The position numbers and the translations under genes are program-made. From Cobetia marina (lineage in GTDB: Bacteria > Pseudomonadota > Gammaproteobacteria > Pseudomonadales > Halomonadaceae), in contig NZ_CP017114.1 in assembly GCF_001720485.1 (NCBI RefSeq), forward strand, positions 4,092,001-4,156,000: 64,000 nt of DNA, in the 5' to 3' direction. The notes beneath the pieces are model-generated. The model was not told where the DNA came from. It did not search any database and saw only the letters and a list, made by a program, of their open reading frames with translations. Below, in pieces: positions 38,140 through 51,305 of the stretch; position 1 is the first letter of the stretch, and every line of letters begins with the position of its first letter.

Positions 38140-38652
38140 ATGCCACTGCTGGATAGCTTCACAGTCGACCACACCATCATGAAAGCCCCTGCCGTGCGCG
38201 TGGCCAAGAAGATGGGAACCCCCAAGGGCGACAACATCACCGTCTTTGATCTGCGTTTCTGCGTGCCGAATGAAGAGATTCTCTCCGAGAAGGGCATTCA
38301 CACGCTGGAACATCTGTTCGCTGGCTTCATGCGCGAGCACCTCAATGGTGATGGCGTCGAGATCATCGACATCTCGCCGATGGGTTGCCGTACCGGCTTC
38401 TACATGAGCCTGATCGGCGAGCCGGACGAAGCCCGGGTTGCCGCTGCCTGGTCTGCCGCCATGCAGGACGTGTTGAACGTCGCACGCCAGGAAGAGATTC
38501 CGGAGCTCAACGTCTATCAGTGCGGTACTGCACAGATGCATTCTTTGGAAGAAGCCAAACAGATCGCCAGCAACATCCTGTCACGCGATATCGGCATCAA
38601 TCGCAATGATGAGCTGAAGCTGGACGAAGGCTTCCTCAATCAGGCGCATTGA
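38140..38652 (+). CDS. luxS: S-ribosylhomocysteine lyase LuxS
   Basis: The 170-residue metalloenzyme cleaves S-ribosylhomocysteine to homocysteine and DPD, the precursor of autoinducer-2. It is closely similar to E. coli LuxS over the whole length; metal ligands are in [15 protein letters not shown] (two His) and CGTAQMHS (Cys), and the catalytic Cys is in [13 protein letters not shown] 38140 follows a TGGAGG ribosome site. No lsr-type uptake genes are in the window. Confidence 0.98.
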   Translation: MPLLDSFTVDHTIMKAPAVRVAKKMGTPKGDNITVFDLRFCVPNEEILSEKGIHTLEHLFAGFMREHLNGDGVEIIDISPMGCRTGFYMSLIGEPDEARVAAAWSAAMQDVLNVARQEEIPELNVYQCGTAQMHSLEEAKQIASNILSRDIGINRNDELKLDEGFLNQAH

Positions 38653-38696
38653 GTCTTGAGACACCAAGTCTTGAGATACCAAGCCTTGAGGCACCG
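38652..38696 (+). repeat. Three-copy 15-bp tandem repeat on the luxS stop codon
   Basis: AGTCTTGAGACACCA, AGTCTTGAGATACCA and AGCCTTGAGGCACCG follow each other without gaps, starting on the last base of the luxS stop codon. A further partial unit (GACTTGA) follows. Confidence 0.8.
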
Positions 38697-38735
38697 GACT
38701 TGATCAGCCTGTCGAGTGCGCCGGGTCCTTGAACG

Positions 38736-38777
38736 AAAAAGCCCGCTATCTGACCTGATCAGATAGCGGGCTTTTTT
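38736..38777. terminator. Terminator after luxS
   Basis: AAAAAGCCCGCTATCTGA / TCAGATAGCGGGCTTTTTT with loop CCTGA. Confidence 0.9.
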
Positions 38778-38808
38778 CATGCCGCAACATCCCGAGCGAG
38801 TGACGCGA

Positions 38809-39738
38809 ATGCCCGATTCCAACAGCCATGCCTTTGATTTCACGACTTTCCTGGCAGACAAGGAAGCGTGGTCAGCACCGAATGAACTCGTCCCCTACCG
38901 CTGTCGCGATGGCAGCAGCCTGGGCTGTCGTCACTACCACCCGACGCGGATTCCAGCGAGCACGACACACCTCATCCTGCTGCATGGTTCCAGTGCTGAC
39001 AGTCGCTACCTCGCCTCACTGGCAACGCATCTGGCCACTGAGGGGTATCACGTCCACACGCCTGACTTGCGTGGCCATGGCCCGACGCCTGCCCGGCGCG
39101 GCGATATCGATCACCCGCTGCAGCTCGAGGAGGATCTTGAAGATCTGATCCGCTCACTGGATCTCCCCGCCGACGCCAGCTTGTGGATCGCCGGGCACTC
39201 TGCGGGAGGCGGCCTGGCACTGCGTTTCGCGGCATCCGCTCTGGAACACGGGCTTGCCGGCATCCCGTTGGCTGGCCTCATTCTGCTGGCTCCCTATCTG
39301 GATCACCTCGCTCCCAACATGCGTCGCGATTCCCGCTGGGCACAACCGCGGATAGCACGCATGCTGACATGCATGCTCTTGAACAAGCTGTCCATCCATC
39401 GCCTGGATCATCTCGAGGTAGTCACCTTCAACATTCCCGCTGAATATCGCGATGCCAACACCACGAGCGCTTACTCCTGGCGCTTGATGACAGGCCTCAA
39501 TCCACGCCATTACCAACGAGATCTCGAGACTCTGTCACGGCATCACGTGCCCTTGCTGGCATTGATCGGTGATCAGGATGAGGCGTTTCACGCCGACCGA
39601 CTCGAGGAATGCCTGCAGCCGCAACATCCCGCCGCGCACGTCACGATACTCGAGGACGTGGATCATCTGGGGCTGGCGACGGCAACCGTCACGGCAGAGC
39701 GTATCGCTGAATGGCTGACAAGCGATCCGGCAGCCTGA
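38809..39738 (+). CDS. Alpha/beta hydrolase (serine aminopeptidase / lysophospholipase-like)
   Basis: The protein of about 309 residues has the oxyanion motif HLILLHGSSADSRYLASLATHLA, the nucleophile elbow LWIAGHSAGGGLALRF, and a candidate Asp in ALIGDQDEAFH and His in VDHLGLAT. This is the monoacylglycerol-lipase/S33 branch of the fold; the natural ester substrate cannot be read from sequence. An ATG at 38779 lies on the tail of the luxS terminator and is less likely. It appears to be monocistronic, flanked by terminators on both sides. Confidence 0.82.
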   Translation: MPDSNSHAFDFTTFLADKEAWSAPNELVPYRCRDGSSLGCRHYHPTRIPASTTHLILLHGSSADSRYLASLATHLATEGYHVHTPDLRGHGPTPARRGDIDHPLQLEEDLEDLIRSLDLPADASLWIAGHSAGGGLALRFAASALEHGLAGIPLAGLILLAPYLDHLAPNMRRDSRWAQPRIARMLTCMLLNKLSIHRLDHLEVVTFNIPAEYRDANTTSAYSWRLMTGLNPRHYQRDLETLSRHHVPLLALIGDQDEAFHADRLEECLQPQHPAAHVTILEDVDHLGLATATVTAERIAEWLTSDPAA

Positions 39739-39833
39739 GACGGCCCCGTGCCTCATTCTGTCATCCCCCTCTTCCCTTTCTCATTTCTCCTTTGTGCCGC
39801 CTTCTGCACGCTCCAGCTCTGGCAGCAAGGCAC

Positions 39834-39867
39834 AAAAAAGCCCTGATCAAGGATCAGGGCTTTTTTT
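39834..39867. terminator. Bidirectional terminator between hydrolase and gyrB
   Basis: AAAAAAGCCCTGATC / GATCAGGGCTTTTTTT with loop AAG, between convergent genes. Confidence 0.92.
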
Positions 39868-39888
39868 CAGCTGGCGACGATCACGACA

Positions 39889-43411
<3,523 letters not shown>

Positions 43412-43515
43412 GGCGACCTCAGTCAGGACAAATGAAGAAAACGAAGACGATATGCACGTTCAGCCTGTGATCGACACGATGCTTGCCGTGCCATCATCTC
43501 TTGGCCCTGAATGTG

Positions 43516-43556
43516 ACGACACCCGCCACCTCACGGGAGAGGATGGCGGGTGTCGT
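43516..43556 (-). terminator. Strong hairpin between dnaN and recF
   Basis: ACGACACCCGCCA / TGGCGGGTGTCGT is a perfect 13-bp stem with an inner CCTC/GAGG pairing. No T-run follows on the minus strand, so it may only reduce read-through or mark an RNA end. The rest of 43412-43635 is AT-rich near dnaN and carries no gene. Confidence 0.5.
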
Positions 43557-43635
43557 CGGTCATGTGTTGAAGAAACTCGCGAAGACTTTGCGATAATTAC
43601 GAATCAAGCACATGATTTTTAACGACTTTACACTA

Positions 43636-44739
43636 TTACAGACGCATCGGCATGACTACGTAACGCGCATCACCGCCGCCCGGCTCTTCCAGCAGCGCAG
43701 AGCTGTTGGCATCGGAAAGCGTCAACTGGACACGATCCGAATCCAGCACGCCCAGAACGTCGATCAGATAGCCGACATTGAAGCCGATCTCCAGACCACC
43801 GCCTTGATAATCCAGTGCGATGTTCTCTTCGGCTTCTTCCTGCTCCGGGTTGTTGGCCAGCACGCGCAGATTGCCGGCCTCCAGGTACAGGCGGACACCA
43901 CGATACTTCTCGTTGGAAAGAATCGCGGTACGTGACAGTACCTGCCGCAGCTCGGCACGCTCCGCCACGATGACCTTGTCACCGCCACGCGGCACGACAC
44001 GCTCGTAATCCGGGAACTTGCCGTCCACCAGCTTGGAAGTGAAGGTGAAGTCGCCGGTCTGCGCCCGGACGTGAGTCCCGCTGACGGTGAGCGTCAGCAG
44101 CTCATTGCTGCCGTCCAGCAGACGCGTCAGTTCCAGAATGCCCTTGCGGGGAATGATCAGCTTCTGGGACTCGGCAACACTGATGTCAGCGGCCTGCTCA
44201 CATACCGCCAGGCGGTGTCCATCAGTGGCCACGGTGCGCACCAGATTGCTGGTCAGTTCCAGCAGCATGCCGTTGAGATAATAACGGACATCCTGCTGCG
44301 CCATGGCAAAGGAAGTGGCATCGATCAGATGCTTGAGCGTGCCGCGCGGCAGGCTGATGGTGATATCACCCTGACCATCATCGATGTTGGGGAATTCCGC
44401 GACCGGCAGCGTCGAGAGCGTGAAGCGTGAACGACCACTGCGCAGGATGGCACGGCCTTCCTCGAGCGCCAGGATGATCTCGCTGCCTTCCGGCAGCGAC
44501 TTGCAGATATCCATCAACTTGCGCGCTGGTACCGTCGCGGAACCCGGCTCATCGACACGGCTGGGCTCGACACGCCCGATCAGCTCGACCTCCAGGTCGG
44601 TCCCCGTCAATGACAGTTGCTGATCAGACACCTCCAGCAACACGTTGGACAGCACCGGCAGGGTTTGACGACGCTCGACCACACCCGCCACCAGGGACAG
44701 CGGGCGCAGCAGGGCTTCACGCGAAATGGCAAATTTCAT
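43636..44739 (-). CDS. dnaN: DNA polymerase III beta sliding clamp
   Basis: The 367-residue clamp starts MKFAISREALLRPLSLVAGVVERRQTLPVLSNVLLEV and ends DARYVVMPMRL, both canonical. Length equals the E. coli protein (366). It tethers polymerases to DNA as a ring dimer. The frame extends 18 codons upstream, but 44739 is the conserved start. Confidence 0.98.
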   Translation of the reverse strand: MKFAISREALLRPLSLVAGVVERRQTLPVLSNVLLEVSDQQLSLTGTDLEVELIGRVEPSRVDEPGSATVPARKLMDICKSLPEGSEIILALEEGRAILRSGRSRFTLSTLPVAEFPNIDDGQGDITISLPRGTLKHLIDATSFAMAQQDVRYYLNGMLLELTSNLVRTVATDGHRLAVCEQAADISVAESQKLIIPRKGILELTRLLDGSNELLTLTVSGTHVRAQTGDFTFTSKLVDGKFPDYERVVPRGGDKVIVAERAELRQVLSRTAILSNEKYRGVRLYLEAGNLRVLANNPEQEEAEENIALDYQGGGLEIGFNVGYLIDVLGVLDSDRVQLTLSDANSSALLEEPGGGDARYVVMPMRL

Positions 44740-44887
44740 GGAGACTCCACTCTCTGGAAACGGGAGAAGTGCTTGCCGGTGACCAGCACACACTCATCAA
44801 ATATTCCGGGCCGTCGCACGACAGGGCCCGGTGCACTAAGCGCCGGACAGGTTGACCTCACCCTCTCGGCGCTGCGTGGCAACTGAA

Positions 44888-46375
44888 TCAGCTGGTCAGA
44901 AGACGCAGCAGATTCTTGTAGTCTTCGCGAATGTCGGCGTTCTCTTCGCGCAGTGAGGCCACCTTGCGGCAGGCATGCAGCACTGTCGTGTGGTCGCGTC
45001 CACCGAAGGCATCGCCGATTTCCGGCAAGCTGTGATTGGTCAGCTCCTTGGCAAGTGCCATGGCGACCTGACGCGGACGTGCCACCGAGCGCGAGCGACG
45101 CTTGGAATGCAGATCGGAAATCTTGATCTTGTAATACTCGGCCACGGTGCGCTGGATATTGTCCACACCCACCTGCTTGTCCTGCAATGCCAGCAGATCC
45201 TTCAGGGATTCACGGATGAAGTCCTGGTTGATCGCACGTCCCATGAAATGGGAGTCCGCGATGACCTTTTTCAGGGCACCCTCGAGCTCACGCACGTTGG
45301 AACGGATCTTCTGGGCAATGAAGAAGGCCGCATCATGAGGCAGGTCGACCTTCGCCTGGTCCGCCTTCTTCATCAGGATCGCGACACGAGTCTCAAGCTC
45401 CGGCGGCTCGATGGCCACTGTCAGCCCCCAACCGAAGCGGGACTTCAGGCGCTCTTCGACACCATTGATCTCCTTCGGATAGCGATCCGAGGTCAGGATC
45501 ATCTGCTGTCCCCCTTCCAGCAAGGCATTGAAGGTATGGAAGAACTCTTCCTGAGAACGCTCCTTGCCGGCAAAGAACTGGATGTCATCGATCAGCAGCG
45601 CATCCACCGAGCGGTAGAAACGCTTGAAGTCATTGATGGCATTGAGCTGCAGCGCCTTGACCATGTCAGCCACGAAGCGCTCGGAGTGCAGATAGACCAC
45701 CTTGGCATTCTCGCCACCCTGCTTGGCCAGATGGTTGCCCACCGCATGCATCAGGTGGGTCTTGCCCAGACCGACGCCACCATAGAGGAACAGCGGGTTG
45801 TAGGCGCCACCCGGGTTCTCAGAGACCTGACGGGAGGCGGCACGTGCCAGCTGGTTGGACTTGCCTTCGACGAAGGTTTCGAAGGTGAAATTCGGATTCA
45901 AGCCACTGGAATGCTTGAGGCTGCCTTCTACCTGCACCTGCCGCGCATTGCGACGCGGTGCCGCCTCCTGCGCACCGTCACCCGCCATCTCACGCTCTTC
46001 TGCGTAATTGCCACGCGGGGGCGTATGCACTGACGGCGCACGCGGGCTCGGCATCTGGCCGGGCGCAGGGGCCTGAGCGGACACCGATGAAGTCGATGCC
46101 CCCTCTGGCCGCGGATTGGAGACCGTGCGGCGGCTTCCCACGCTGAGCTCGACCTTGGGCGGTTTGCCCGGAGCAAGCTCACGCAAAAGCTCATGAATCC
46201 GCTTGAGGTACTTGTCATTGACCCAGTCGCGTACGAAGCGATTGGGGGCGAGCAGGCACAGCTCTCCGCCGTCACCTTCCTCAGCCTGCAAGGGACGAAC
46301 CCAGGTGTTGAACTGCTGTGAATTCAGCTCGTCTTGCAGGGCGTCAAGACATTGTTGCCAAAGTGCGAGCGACAC
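44888..46375 (-). CDS. dnaA: Chromosomal replication initiator DnaA
   Basis: The 495-residue AAA+ initiator has domain I (1-85: [28 protein letters not shown]), a Ser/Pro/Arg-rich linker (about 90-155), the ATPase domain with Walker [20 protein letters not shown] and Walker [25 protein letters not shown], and the DNA-binding helix-turn-helix [25 protein letters not shown] with [15 protein letters not shown]. It binds the boxes in the adjacent oriC. Its promoter overlaps a DnaA box, which suggests autorepression. Confidence 0.98.
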   Translation of the reverse strand: MSLALWQQCLDALQDELNSQQFNTWVRPLQAEEGDGGELCLLAPNRFVRDWVNDKYLKRIHELLRELAPGKPPKVELSVGSRRTVSNPRPEGASTSSVSAQAPAPGQMPSPRAPSVHTPPRGNYAEEREMAGDGAQEAAPRRNARQVQVEGSLKHSSGLNPNFTFETFVEGKSNQLARAASRQVSENPGGAYNPLFLYGGVGLGKTHLMHAVGNHLAKQGGENAKVVYLHSERFVADMVKALQLNAINDFKRFYRSVDALLIDDIQFFAGKERSQEEFFHTFNALLEGGQQMILTSDRYPKEINGVEERLKSRFGWGLTVAIEPPELETRVAILMKKADQAKVDLPHDAAFFIAQKIRSNVRELEGALKKVIADSHFMGRAINQDFIRESLKDLLALQDKQVGVDNIQRTVAEYYKIKISDLHSKRRSRSVARPRQVAMALAKELTNHSLPEIGDAFGGRDHTTVLHACRKVASLREENADIREDYKNLLRLLTS

Positions 46376-46408
46376 GCGACCTCACATCCAGTGATCAAAG
46401 GGGCGGCC

Positions 46409-46439
46409 ATTGTATAGGCCAAGCCACGAGTTATCCACA
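46409..46439 (-). promoter_or_regulatory. dnaA promoter overlapping a DnaA box
   Basis: On the minus strand TACAAT (46409-46414) lies about 27 bases upstream of the dnaA start once transcription begins, and the DnaA box at 46431-46439 covers the -35 position. This is the expected layout for DnaA autorepression. Confidence 0.5.
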
Positions 46440-47096
46440 CGACATCGGCAGGGAAATCCACTGTGGACAACCTGGGTATCAAGATTCTTCTGCCATCTGG
46501 ACATTCTGGGGAGTGATGGAGGCCATCTGGACCGCTGGGGATAAGGCGATACTTATGCACAGTGTCATGCACAGGCTGAACTCAGGTTCTTCACCCTTTA
46601 TCATCAGGGATATCCTGAGGGCAGTAGATTGAACTTCTTCGACAAAAACAGGTTATCCACAGAATCTTCCCTCCTTTATAGTTACTGTATATTTAGAACT
46701 ACCTTTCTGTAGCAATGATAGCGAGGGCCTTGCTCGGGAATGCGCTTTCCCTCTCGAGGAGGTGGCGACGCACGCACAGGCAAGGTTATCCACCGGTGCT
46801 TTCCTGCCGCGAATCTGTCATTCGCTGGTCGGGCAAGACAGCTCGGGAGGCAGGGGCTATCCCCCGAAAGAGCGGGACCCGATGCACGAGTCGCCGCCCC
46901 CCCCTTTCGCAAGTCTTCCCCTCGGTCAGCATGAGGCGCAGTTTCTCCTCTCCTTTCTCGACAAGGATTTTTTTGGCCCTGCACACGTGCTCCGTGGCTG
47001 GCTCGATAGCCGTGAGAAACGCCAGCTGACGGGCGGCGTGGCACGAATCAGCAGTGAAATGTCGGGAAACGGCTGTGGACAACTTCTCACGCGACA

Positions 47097-47125
47097 TTGC
47101 AAGCGACTTGCAGATTCACTAGAAT
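47097..47125 (+). promoter_or_regulatory. rpmH promoter
   Basis: TTGCAA (47097-47102) and TAGAAT (47120-47125) are separated by 17 bp, and a DnaA box (47074-47082) lies just upstream. The leader to rpmH is about 85 bases and contains another DnaA-like box at 47157-47165. Confidence 0.6.
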
Positions 47126-47216
47126 CCCTGCCCCTGACCAATCTGCCCTGTCCTCATGTGGATACAGGGCAACATTCGTTGACCTTTTCCAAACAACCAC
47201 GTGGGAAGAAGCAGCT

Positions 47217-47351
47217 ATGAAACGCACATTTCAGCCGAGCGTCCTGAAGCGCAAGCGCACACACGGTTTCCGTGCTCGTATGGCGACCAAAGGTGGCCGT
47301 GAGGTCATCCAGCGTCGTCGTGCGAAAGGCCGTAAGCGTCTGAGCGCCTGA
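47217..47351 (+). CDS. rpmH: Ribosomal protein bL34
   Basis: The 44-residue basic protein [20 protein letters not shown] and onward matches bL34 exactly in length and sequence type. A GGGAAGAAG ribosome site precedes the ATG. It begins the rpmH-rnpA-yidC-mnmE run. Confidence 0.98.
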   Translation: MKRTFQPSVLKRKRTHGFRARMATKGGREVIQRRRAKGRKRLSA

Positions 47352-47362
47352 TCGAGGCCCGG

Positions 47363-47752
47363 ATGTCCCGTCAGGGATTTCCCCGGCAGCTTCGCTTGCT
47401 GACTGCCGGGGATTACCGGCACGTCTTCGATCACACCACCCTCAAGGTACACGGCAAGGGGCTTCTGGCTCTGGCGTGTCCGAACGACCTGGGACATGCC
47501 CGCCTGGGGTTGGTGTTCAGCAAGAAGAACGTGCGCCGTGCCGTAGATCGCAACCGCCTCAAACGTCTGACACGCGAATCCATTCGCCTCCGCCAGCATC
47601 GCCTTCCGGCCGTCGACATCGTCGTATTGGCCAAGCGAGGTGTGAACGAGCTGGACAACGAGACACTGCATCGCCAGCTTGACGGCATGTGGGCTCGTCT
47701 GGAGAAGGATGCCAGACGTCTGAAAGCGGCCAAGTCAACGCCACCTGCCTGA
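47363..47752 (+). CDS. rnpA: Ribonuclease P protein component
   Basis: The 129-residue basic protein assists the RNase P RNA in 5' tRNA maturation. The signature RAVDRNRLKRLTRESIRL (RNR motif) lies near residue 60, with LTAGDYRHVFDH at the N-terminus. It starts 11 bp after rpmH, as usual. A hairpin with a T-run overlaps its stop codon. Confidence 0.96.
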   Translation: MSRQGFPRQLRLLTAGDYRHVFDHTTLKVHGKGLLALACPNDLGHARLGLVFSKKNVRRAVDRNRLKRLTRESIRLRQHRLPAVDIVVLAKRGVNELDNETLHRQLDGMWARLEKDARRLKAAKSTPPA

Positions 47753-47793
47753 CGCGACACCTCTCCGGTGCGTCCGGCATGTGGCGTTTTTTT
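47740..47793 (+). terminator. Intrinsic terminator or attenuator overlapping the rnpA stop
   Basis: GCCACCTGCC pairs with GGCATGTGGC (one mismatch), enclosing GACGC/GCGTC and CACC/GGTG stems, and is followed by seven T bases. It would end or damp transcription between rnpA and yidC. Confidence 0.7.
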
Positions 47794-47870
47794 CGTTATG
47801 CGCCCCACCGTTCGTACCCGGACTCATCTGACTCCCGCCAGATTGATTCACCCTCCACCGGGTATACACA

Positions 47871-49535
47871 ATGGATGTCAAACGATTACTCCTCGTGATT
47901 CCGCTTGCGGTTGTCGCCTATCTGCTGGTCGTCCAGTGGAACAAGGATTACGACCAGCCCGCTGCAGAGACACAGGCTCCCCAGGTGGCCTCTCAGGCTG
48001 CCAACGCCACTGCCCAGGGCCTTGAGGCTCCGAGCAGCAGCAATGCTTCCAGCGGCGATACCGGTCTTGCAACGCCGGACAGTGCGACCAGTACTCCGAG
48101 CAACAGCCTGATCGAAGTCAAGAGCGATGTGCTGGACCTGCGTATCGACCCGCAGGGTGGCGACGTCGTCTATGCCGCCCTGCTCGAGCACAAGCAGAAC
48201 AACACCTCTGAAGCTCCCTTCGTCCTGCTGTCTGACAATCAGTCACGCAGCTACGTGGCCAAGTCCGGCCTGCAGCTGGATGGTCACAAGGGACGTATCG
48301 CCTTCTCCGCCGATAGCAACAGCTACCTCATGGGCGAGAATGACGATAGCCTGCAGGTGGATCTGAAGGCCGACGTCAACGGCGTCGCGATCATCAAGCG
48401 CTTCACCGTCAGCAAGGACAGCTACCAGCTCAAGGTTGACTATCTGCTGGACAACCAGTCCCAGCAGCCGGTCGGTGCACGCTTCATCGGTCAGCTGGCT
48501 CGCGACAACAGTGCCGACCCGTCCACCGGTGGCGGCATGGGCATGAAGTCCTATCTGGGTGCGGCCTTCTCGTCAGAAGAGAACCACTACCAGAAGGTGG
48601 ATTTCGAAGATATCCAGGACGGCAGCTTCAAGAATGTCGACATCCAGGGTGGCTGGGTCTCCATGATCCAGCACTACTTCGTGTCTGCTTGGGTGCCGGC
48701 TGACAATCAGAAGAATCTGTACTACACCAGCGTCGACAAGCAGAACCGCAACGTGGCGGCCTTCGCCAGCCCGACCACTCAGGTCGCGGCCGGTCAGCAG
48801 GCTGAGCTCGGTGCCACCCTGTACGTCGGACCGAAGGATCAGGACCAGCTGGAAGCGACCGCGCCCTATCTGGAACTGGTGGTCGACTTCGGTTGGCTGT
48901 GGTTCCTGGCCAATCCGCTGTTCTGGCTGCTGGAGCACATCCACGCGCTGGTCGGCAACTGGGGTGCCTCCATCATCCTGCTGACCGTGCTGGTGAAGGT
49001 CGTGCTGTTCCCGCTGTCCGCGACCGCATACCGCTCGATGGCCAAGATGCGCAAGATGGGCCCCGAGATGCAGCGCATCAAGGAGAAGTACGGCAGCGAC
49101 CGCCAGAAGGTCTCCCAGGAGATGATGAAGTTCTACCAGACGGAGAAGATCAATCCGCTGGGCGGCTGTCTGCCGATCGTGATCCAGATGCCGGTCTTCA
49201 TCGCCCTTTACTGGATGCTGATGGAGTCCGTCGAACTGCGTCACGCACCGTTCATGCTGTGGATTCAGGATCTTTCCGTGAAGGATCCGCTGTTCATCCT
49301 GCCCATCGTCATGGGTCTCACGATGTTCATCCAGCAGCTGCTGAACCCGACGCCTCCGGACCCCACCCAGGCGAAGATCATGAAGATGCTGCCCATCGTC
49401 TTCACCTTCTTCTTCCTGTGGTTCCCGGCAGGTCTGGTGCTGTACTGGATCGTCAACAACACGCTGTCGATCGCTCAGCAGTACGTCATCACCCGTCAGA
49501 TCGAGAATGCCGAGCCGACCAAGAAAGGCGCATGA
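47871..49535 (+). CDS. yidC: Membrane protein insertase YidC
   Basis: The 554-residue inner-membrane insertase has an N-terminal helix (RLLLVIPLAVVAYLLVVQWN), a large periplasmic beta domain (about 65-340) and the conserved 60-kDa IMP core (about 355-545: NWGASIILLTVLVKVVLFPLS, QEMMKFYQTEKINPLGGCLP, IVNNTLSIAQQYVI). It inserts membrane proteins alone or with SecYEG. The usual yidD gene upstream is missing; only 118 bp separate it from rnpA. Confidence 0.97.
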   Translation: MDVKRLLLVIPLAVVAYLLVVQWNKDYDQPAAETQAPQVASQAANATAQGLEAPSSSNASSGDTGLATPDSATSTPSNSLIEVKSDVLDLRIDPQGGDVVYAALLEHKQNNTSEAPFVLLSDNQSRSYVAKSGLQLDGHKGRIAFSADSNSYLMGENDDSLQVDLKADVNGVAIIKRFTVSKDSYQLKVDYLLDNQSQQPVGARFIGQLARDNSADPSTGGGMGMKSYLGAAFSSEENHYQKVDFEDIQDGSFKNVDIQGGWVSMIQHYFVSAWVPADNQKNLYYTSVDKQNRNVAAFASPTTQVAAGQQAELGATLYVGPKDQDQLEATAPYLELVVDFGWLWFLANPLFWLLEHIHALVGNWGASIILLTVLVKVVLFPLSATAYRSMAKMRKMGPEMQRIKEKYGSDRQKVSQEMMKFYQTEKINPLGGCLPIVIQMPVFIALYWMLMESVELRHAPFMLWIQDLSVKDPLFILPIVMGLTMFIQQLLNPTPPDPTQAKIMKMLPIVFTFFFLWFPAGLVLYWIVNNTLSIAQQYVITRQIENAEPTKKGA

Positions 49536-49565
49536 TGCCTTTCAGGTTCGCCTGACATGACTCAC

Positions 49566-49596
49566 CCACGACCCTCGCCTCTGGCGGGGGTCGTGG
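49566..49596 (+). terminator. Hairpin after yidC
   Basis: CCACGACCCTCGCC / GGCGGGGGTCGTGG with loop TCT starts 30 bp after the yidC stop; only a short CGTTT tail follows. The rest of the gap to mnmE (about 150 bp) has nothing else recognised. Confidence 0.6.
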
Positions 49597-49750
49597 CGTT
49601 TCAGGCCTCTGTTTTCTCGAGCGATCGTGACCGCCCTGCTACCAGCTGATGCTTCCGGACACACCCTCGCTTGCTGTCGCGGGGCGTCAGCCGCGACAAT
49701 AGCGCCCATCCCCTACACCTTCATTCCGGCTTCGTGCCCGAGGTTTCTGC

Positions 49751-51169
49751 ATGTCTACCGCCTACCAGCCTGACTCCATCGCGGCACTGGCCACTCCGCC
49801 CGGCCGTGGTGGCGTCGGCATCATCCGTGTCTCCGGGCCGGCCTGCCAGGCCATCGCCCAGGCCATGCTGGGCCAGTGCCCCCCGCCGCGTCATGCCCAC
49901 TATGGCCCGTTCATGGGACTGGACACCCAGGGCAACCCCATCGCCCTCGACGAAGGCATCGCGCTCTACTTCAAGGGCCCGAATTCCTTCACCGGCGAGG
50001 ATGTGCTGGAACTGCAGGGGCATGGTGGCCCGGTGATCATGGATCTGCTGCTGGAGCGCTGCGTGCAGCTGGGCGCACGCCTGGCACGCCCCGGTGAGTT
50101 CAGTGAGCGTGCCTTCCTGAACGACAAGCTGGATCTCGCCCAGGCCGAAGCCATCGCCGACCTGATCGATGCCAGCTCACGCGCGGCGGCCGAGAATGCG
50201 CTGCGTTCGCTCAAGGGCGAGTTCTCGACGCGTGTCAGTGCGCTGGTACAGCGCCTGATCGAGCTGCGCATCTACGTCGAGGCCGCCATCGATTTCCCGG
50301 AAGAGGAAATCGACTTCCTGGCCGACGGGCATGTCGCGGCGCGTCTCAATGAGGTCAAGGCCGAGCTGATGGGCGTGCGCGCCGCCGCCAACCAAGGTGC
50401 CCTGATGCGCGAGGGCATGACGGTGGTGATCGCCGGCCGCCCCAATGCCGGCAAGTCGAGCCTGCTCAATGCGCTGACCGAGCAGGACACCGCCATCGTC
50501 ACCGACATCGAAGGCACCACGCGCGACGTGCTGCGTGAGCACATCCACCTCGATGGCATGCCACTGCATGTCATCGATACCGCCGGCCTGCGAGACACCC
50601 CGGATGCCGTCGAGCGCATCGGCGTGCAGCGCGCCTGGGACGAGATCGAGAAGGCGGATCGCGTCCTGTTGCTGGTCGATGCCGCGACCACGCCAGCCAC
50701 CGACCCGATGGAGATCTGGCCGGAATTCGTCGCACGCCTGCCGGATCCGTCACGCCTGACGCTGGTCCGCAACAAGATCGACACCAGCGGCGAGACGCCC
50801 GGGTTGACCAACGTCACTGCCATCGAGGATGGCGATGCCGAGCAGGCACGTCATCAGGCCAGCGTGGTGCGCATCTCGGCGCGCGACAATCAGGGCCTGG
50901 ATGCCTTGCGTGATCACCTCAAGGACATCATGGGCTTCACCGGCACGGCCGAAGGTCGCTTCAGCGCCCGCCGCCGTCACCTGGATGCGCTGGAGCGTGC
51001 CGGCGAGTCTCTCGACAACGGTGAGGCCCAGCTGCTTGGCGCCGCGGCGGGGGAGCTGCTGGCCGAAGACCTGCGTGCTGCCCAGATGGCGCTGTCCGAG
51101 ATCACCGGTGAATTCTCGGCCGATGATCTGCTCGGGGAAATCTTCGGCAGCTTCTGCATCGGCAAGTGA
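49751..51169 (+). CDS. mnmE: tRNA modification GTPase MnmE
   Basis: The 472-residue GTPase works with MnmG to place the cmnm5 group on wobble uridine. It has the N-terminal folate-binding domain ([20 protein letters not shown]), a G domain with [14 protein letters not shown] (G1), DTAGLRDT (G3) and RNKID (G4), and the C-terminal FCIGK with the conserved Cys. The canonical position after yidC is kept. Confidence 0.97.
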   Translation: MSTAYQPDSIAALATPPGRGGVGIIRVSGPACQAIAQAMLGQCPPPRHAHYGPFMGLDTQGNPIALDEGIALYFKGPNSFTGEDVLELQGHGGPVIMDLLLERCVQLGARLARPGEFSERAFLNDKLDLAQAEAIADLIDASSRAAAENALRSLKGEFSTRVSALVQRLIELRIYVEAAIDFPEEEIDFLADGHVAARLNEVKAELMGVRAAANQGALMREGMTVVIAGRPNAGKSSLLNALTEQDTAIVTDIEGTTRDVLREHIHLDGMPLHVIDTAGLRDTPDAVERIGVQRAWDEIEKADRVLLLVDAATTPATDPMEIWPEFVARLPDPSRLTLVRNKIDTSGETPGLTNVTAIEDGDAEQARHQASVVRISARDNQGLDALRDHLKDIMGFTGTAEGRFSARRRHLDALERAGESLDNGEAQLLGAAAGELLAEDLRAAQMALSEITGEFSADDLLGEIFGSFCIGK

Positions 51170-51305
51170 TCCCGCCGGACTGACCTTCTCCTCCCGAAAG
51201 CCTCCCGCCGCCAGCGCTTGCGTCTGGCGGACAGACTCTCGTTATACTGCCTCTGCCGAACATCTCCGAGTGGCGAAGATGGGCAGGGGCAGACAGGGAG
51301 TCGAC

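Larger units (their letters stand above)
46376..47216. other. oriC: Chromosomal replication origin oriC
   Basis: The 841-bp noncoding stretch between dnaA and rpmH, the standard gammaproteobacterial origin site, contains consensus DnaA boxes TTATCCACA at 46431-46439 and 46653-46661 (plus), TGTGGACAA at 46462-46470 and 47074-47082 (minus-oriented) and TTATGCACA at 46553-46561. One-mismatch boxes lie at 46786-46794 and 47157-47165, and a weak one at 46565-46573. An AT-rich block at about 46670-46715 (TTTATAGTTACTGTATATTT) next to the box at 46653 is the best unwinding-element candidate. A 152-codon open frame across it looks spurious. Confidence 0.88.

Noticed and set aside
46762..47220. A 152-codon plus-strand frame inside oriC leading to rpmH
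   Set aside because: It covers DnaA boxes and the rpmH promoter, and its translation has no conserved pattern.
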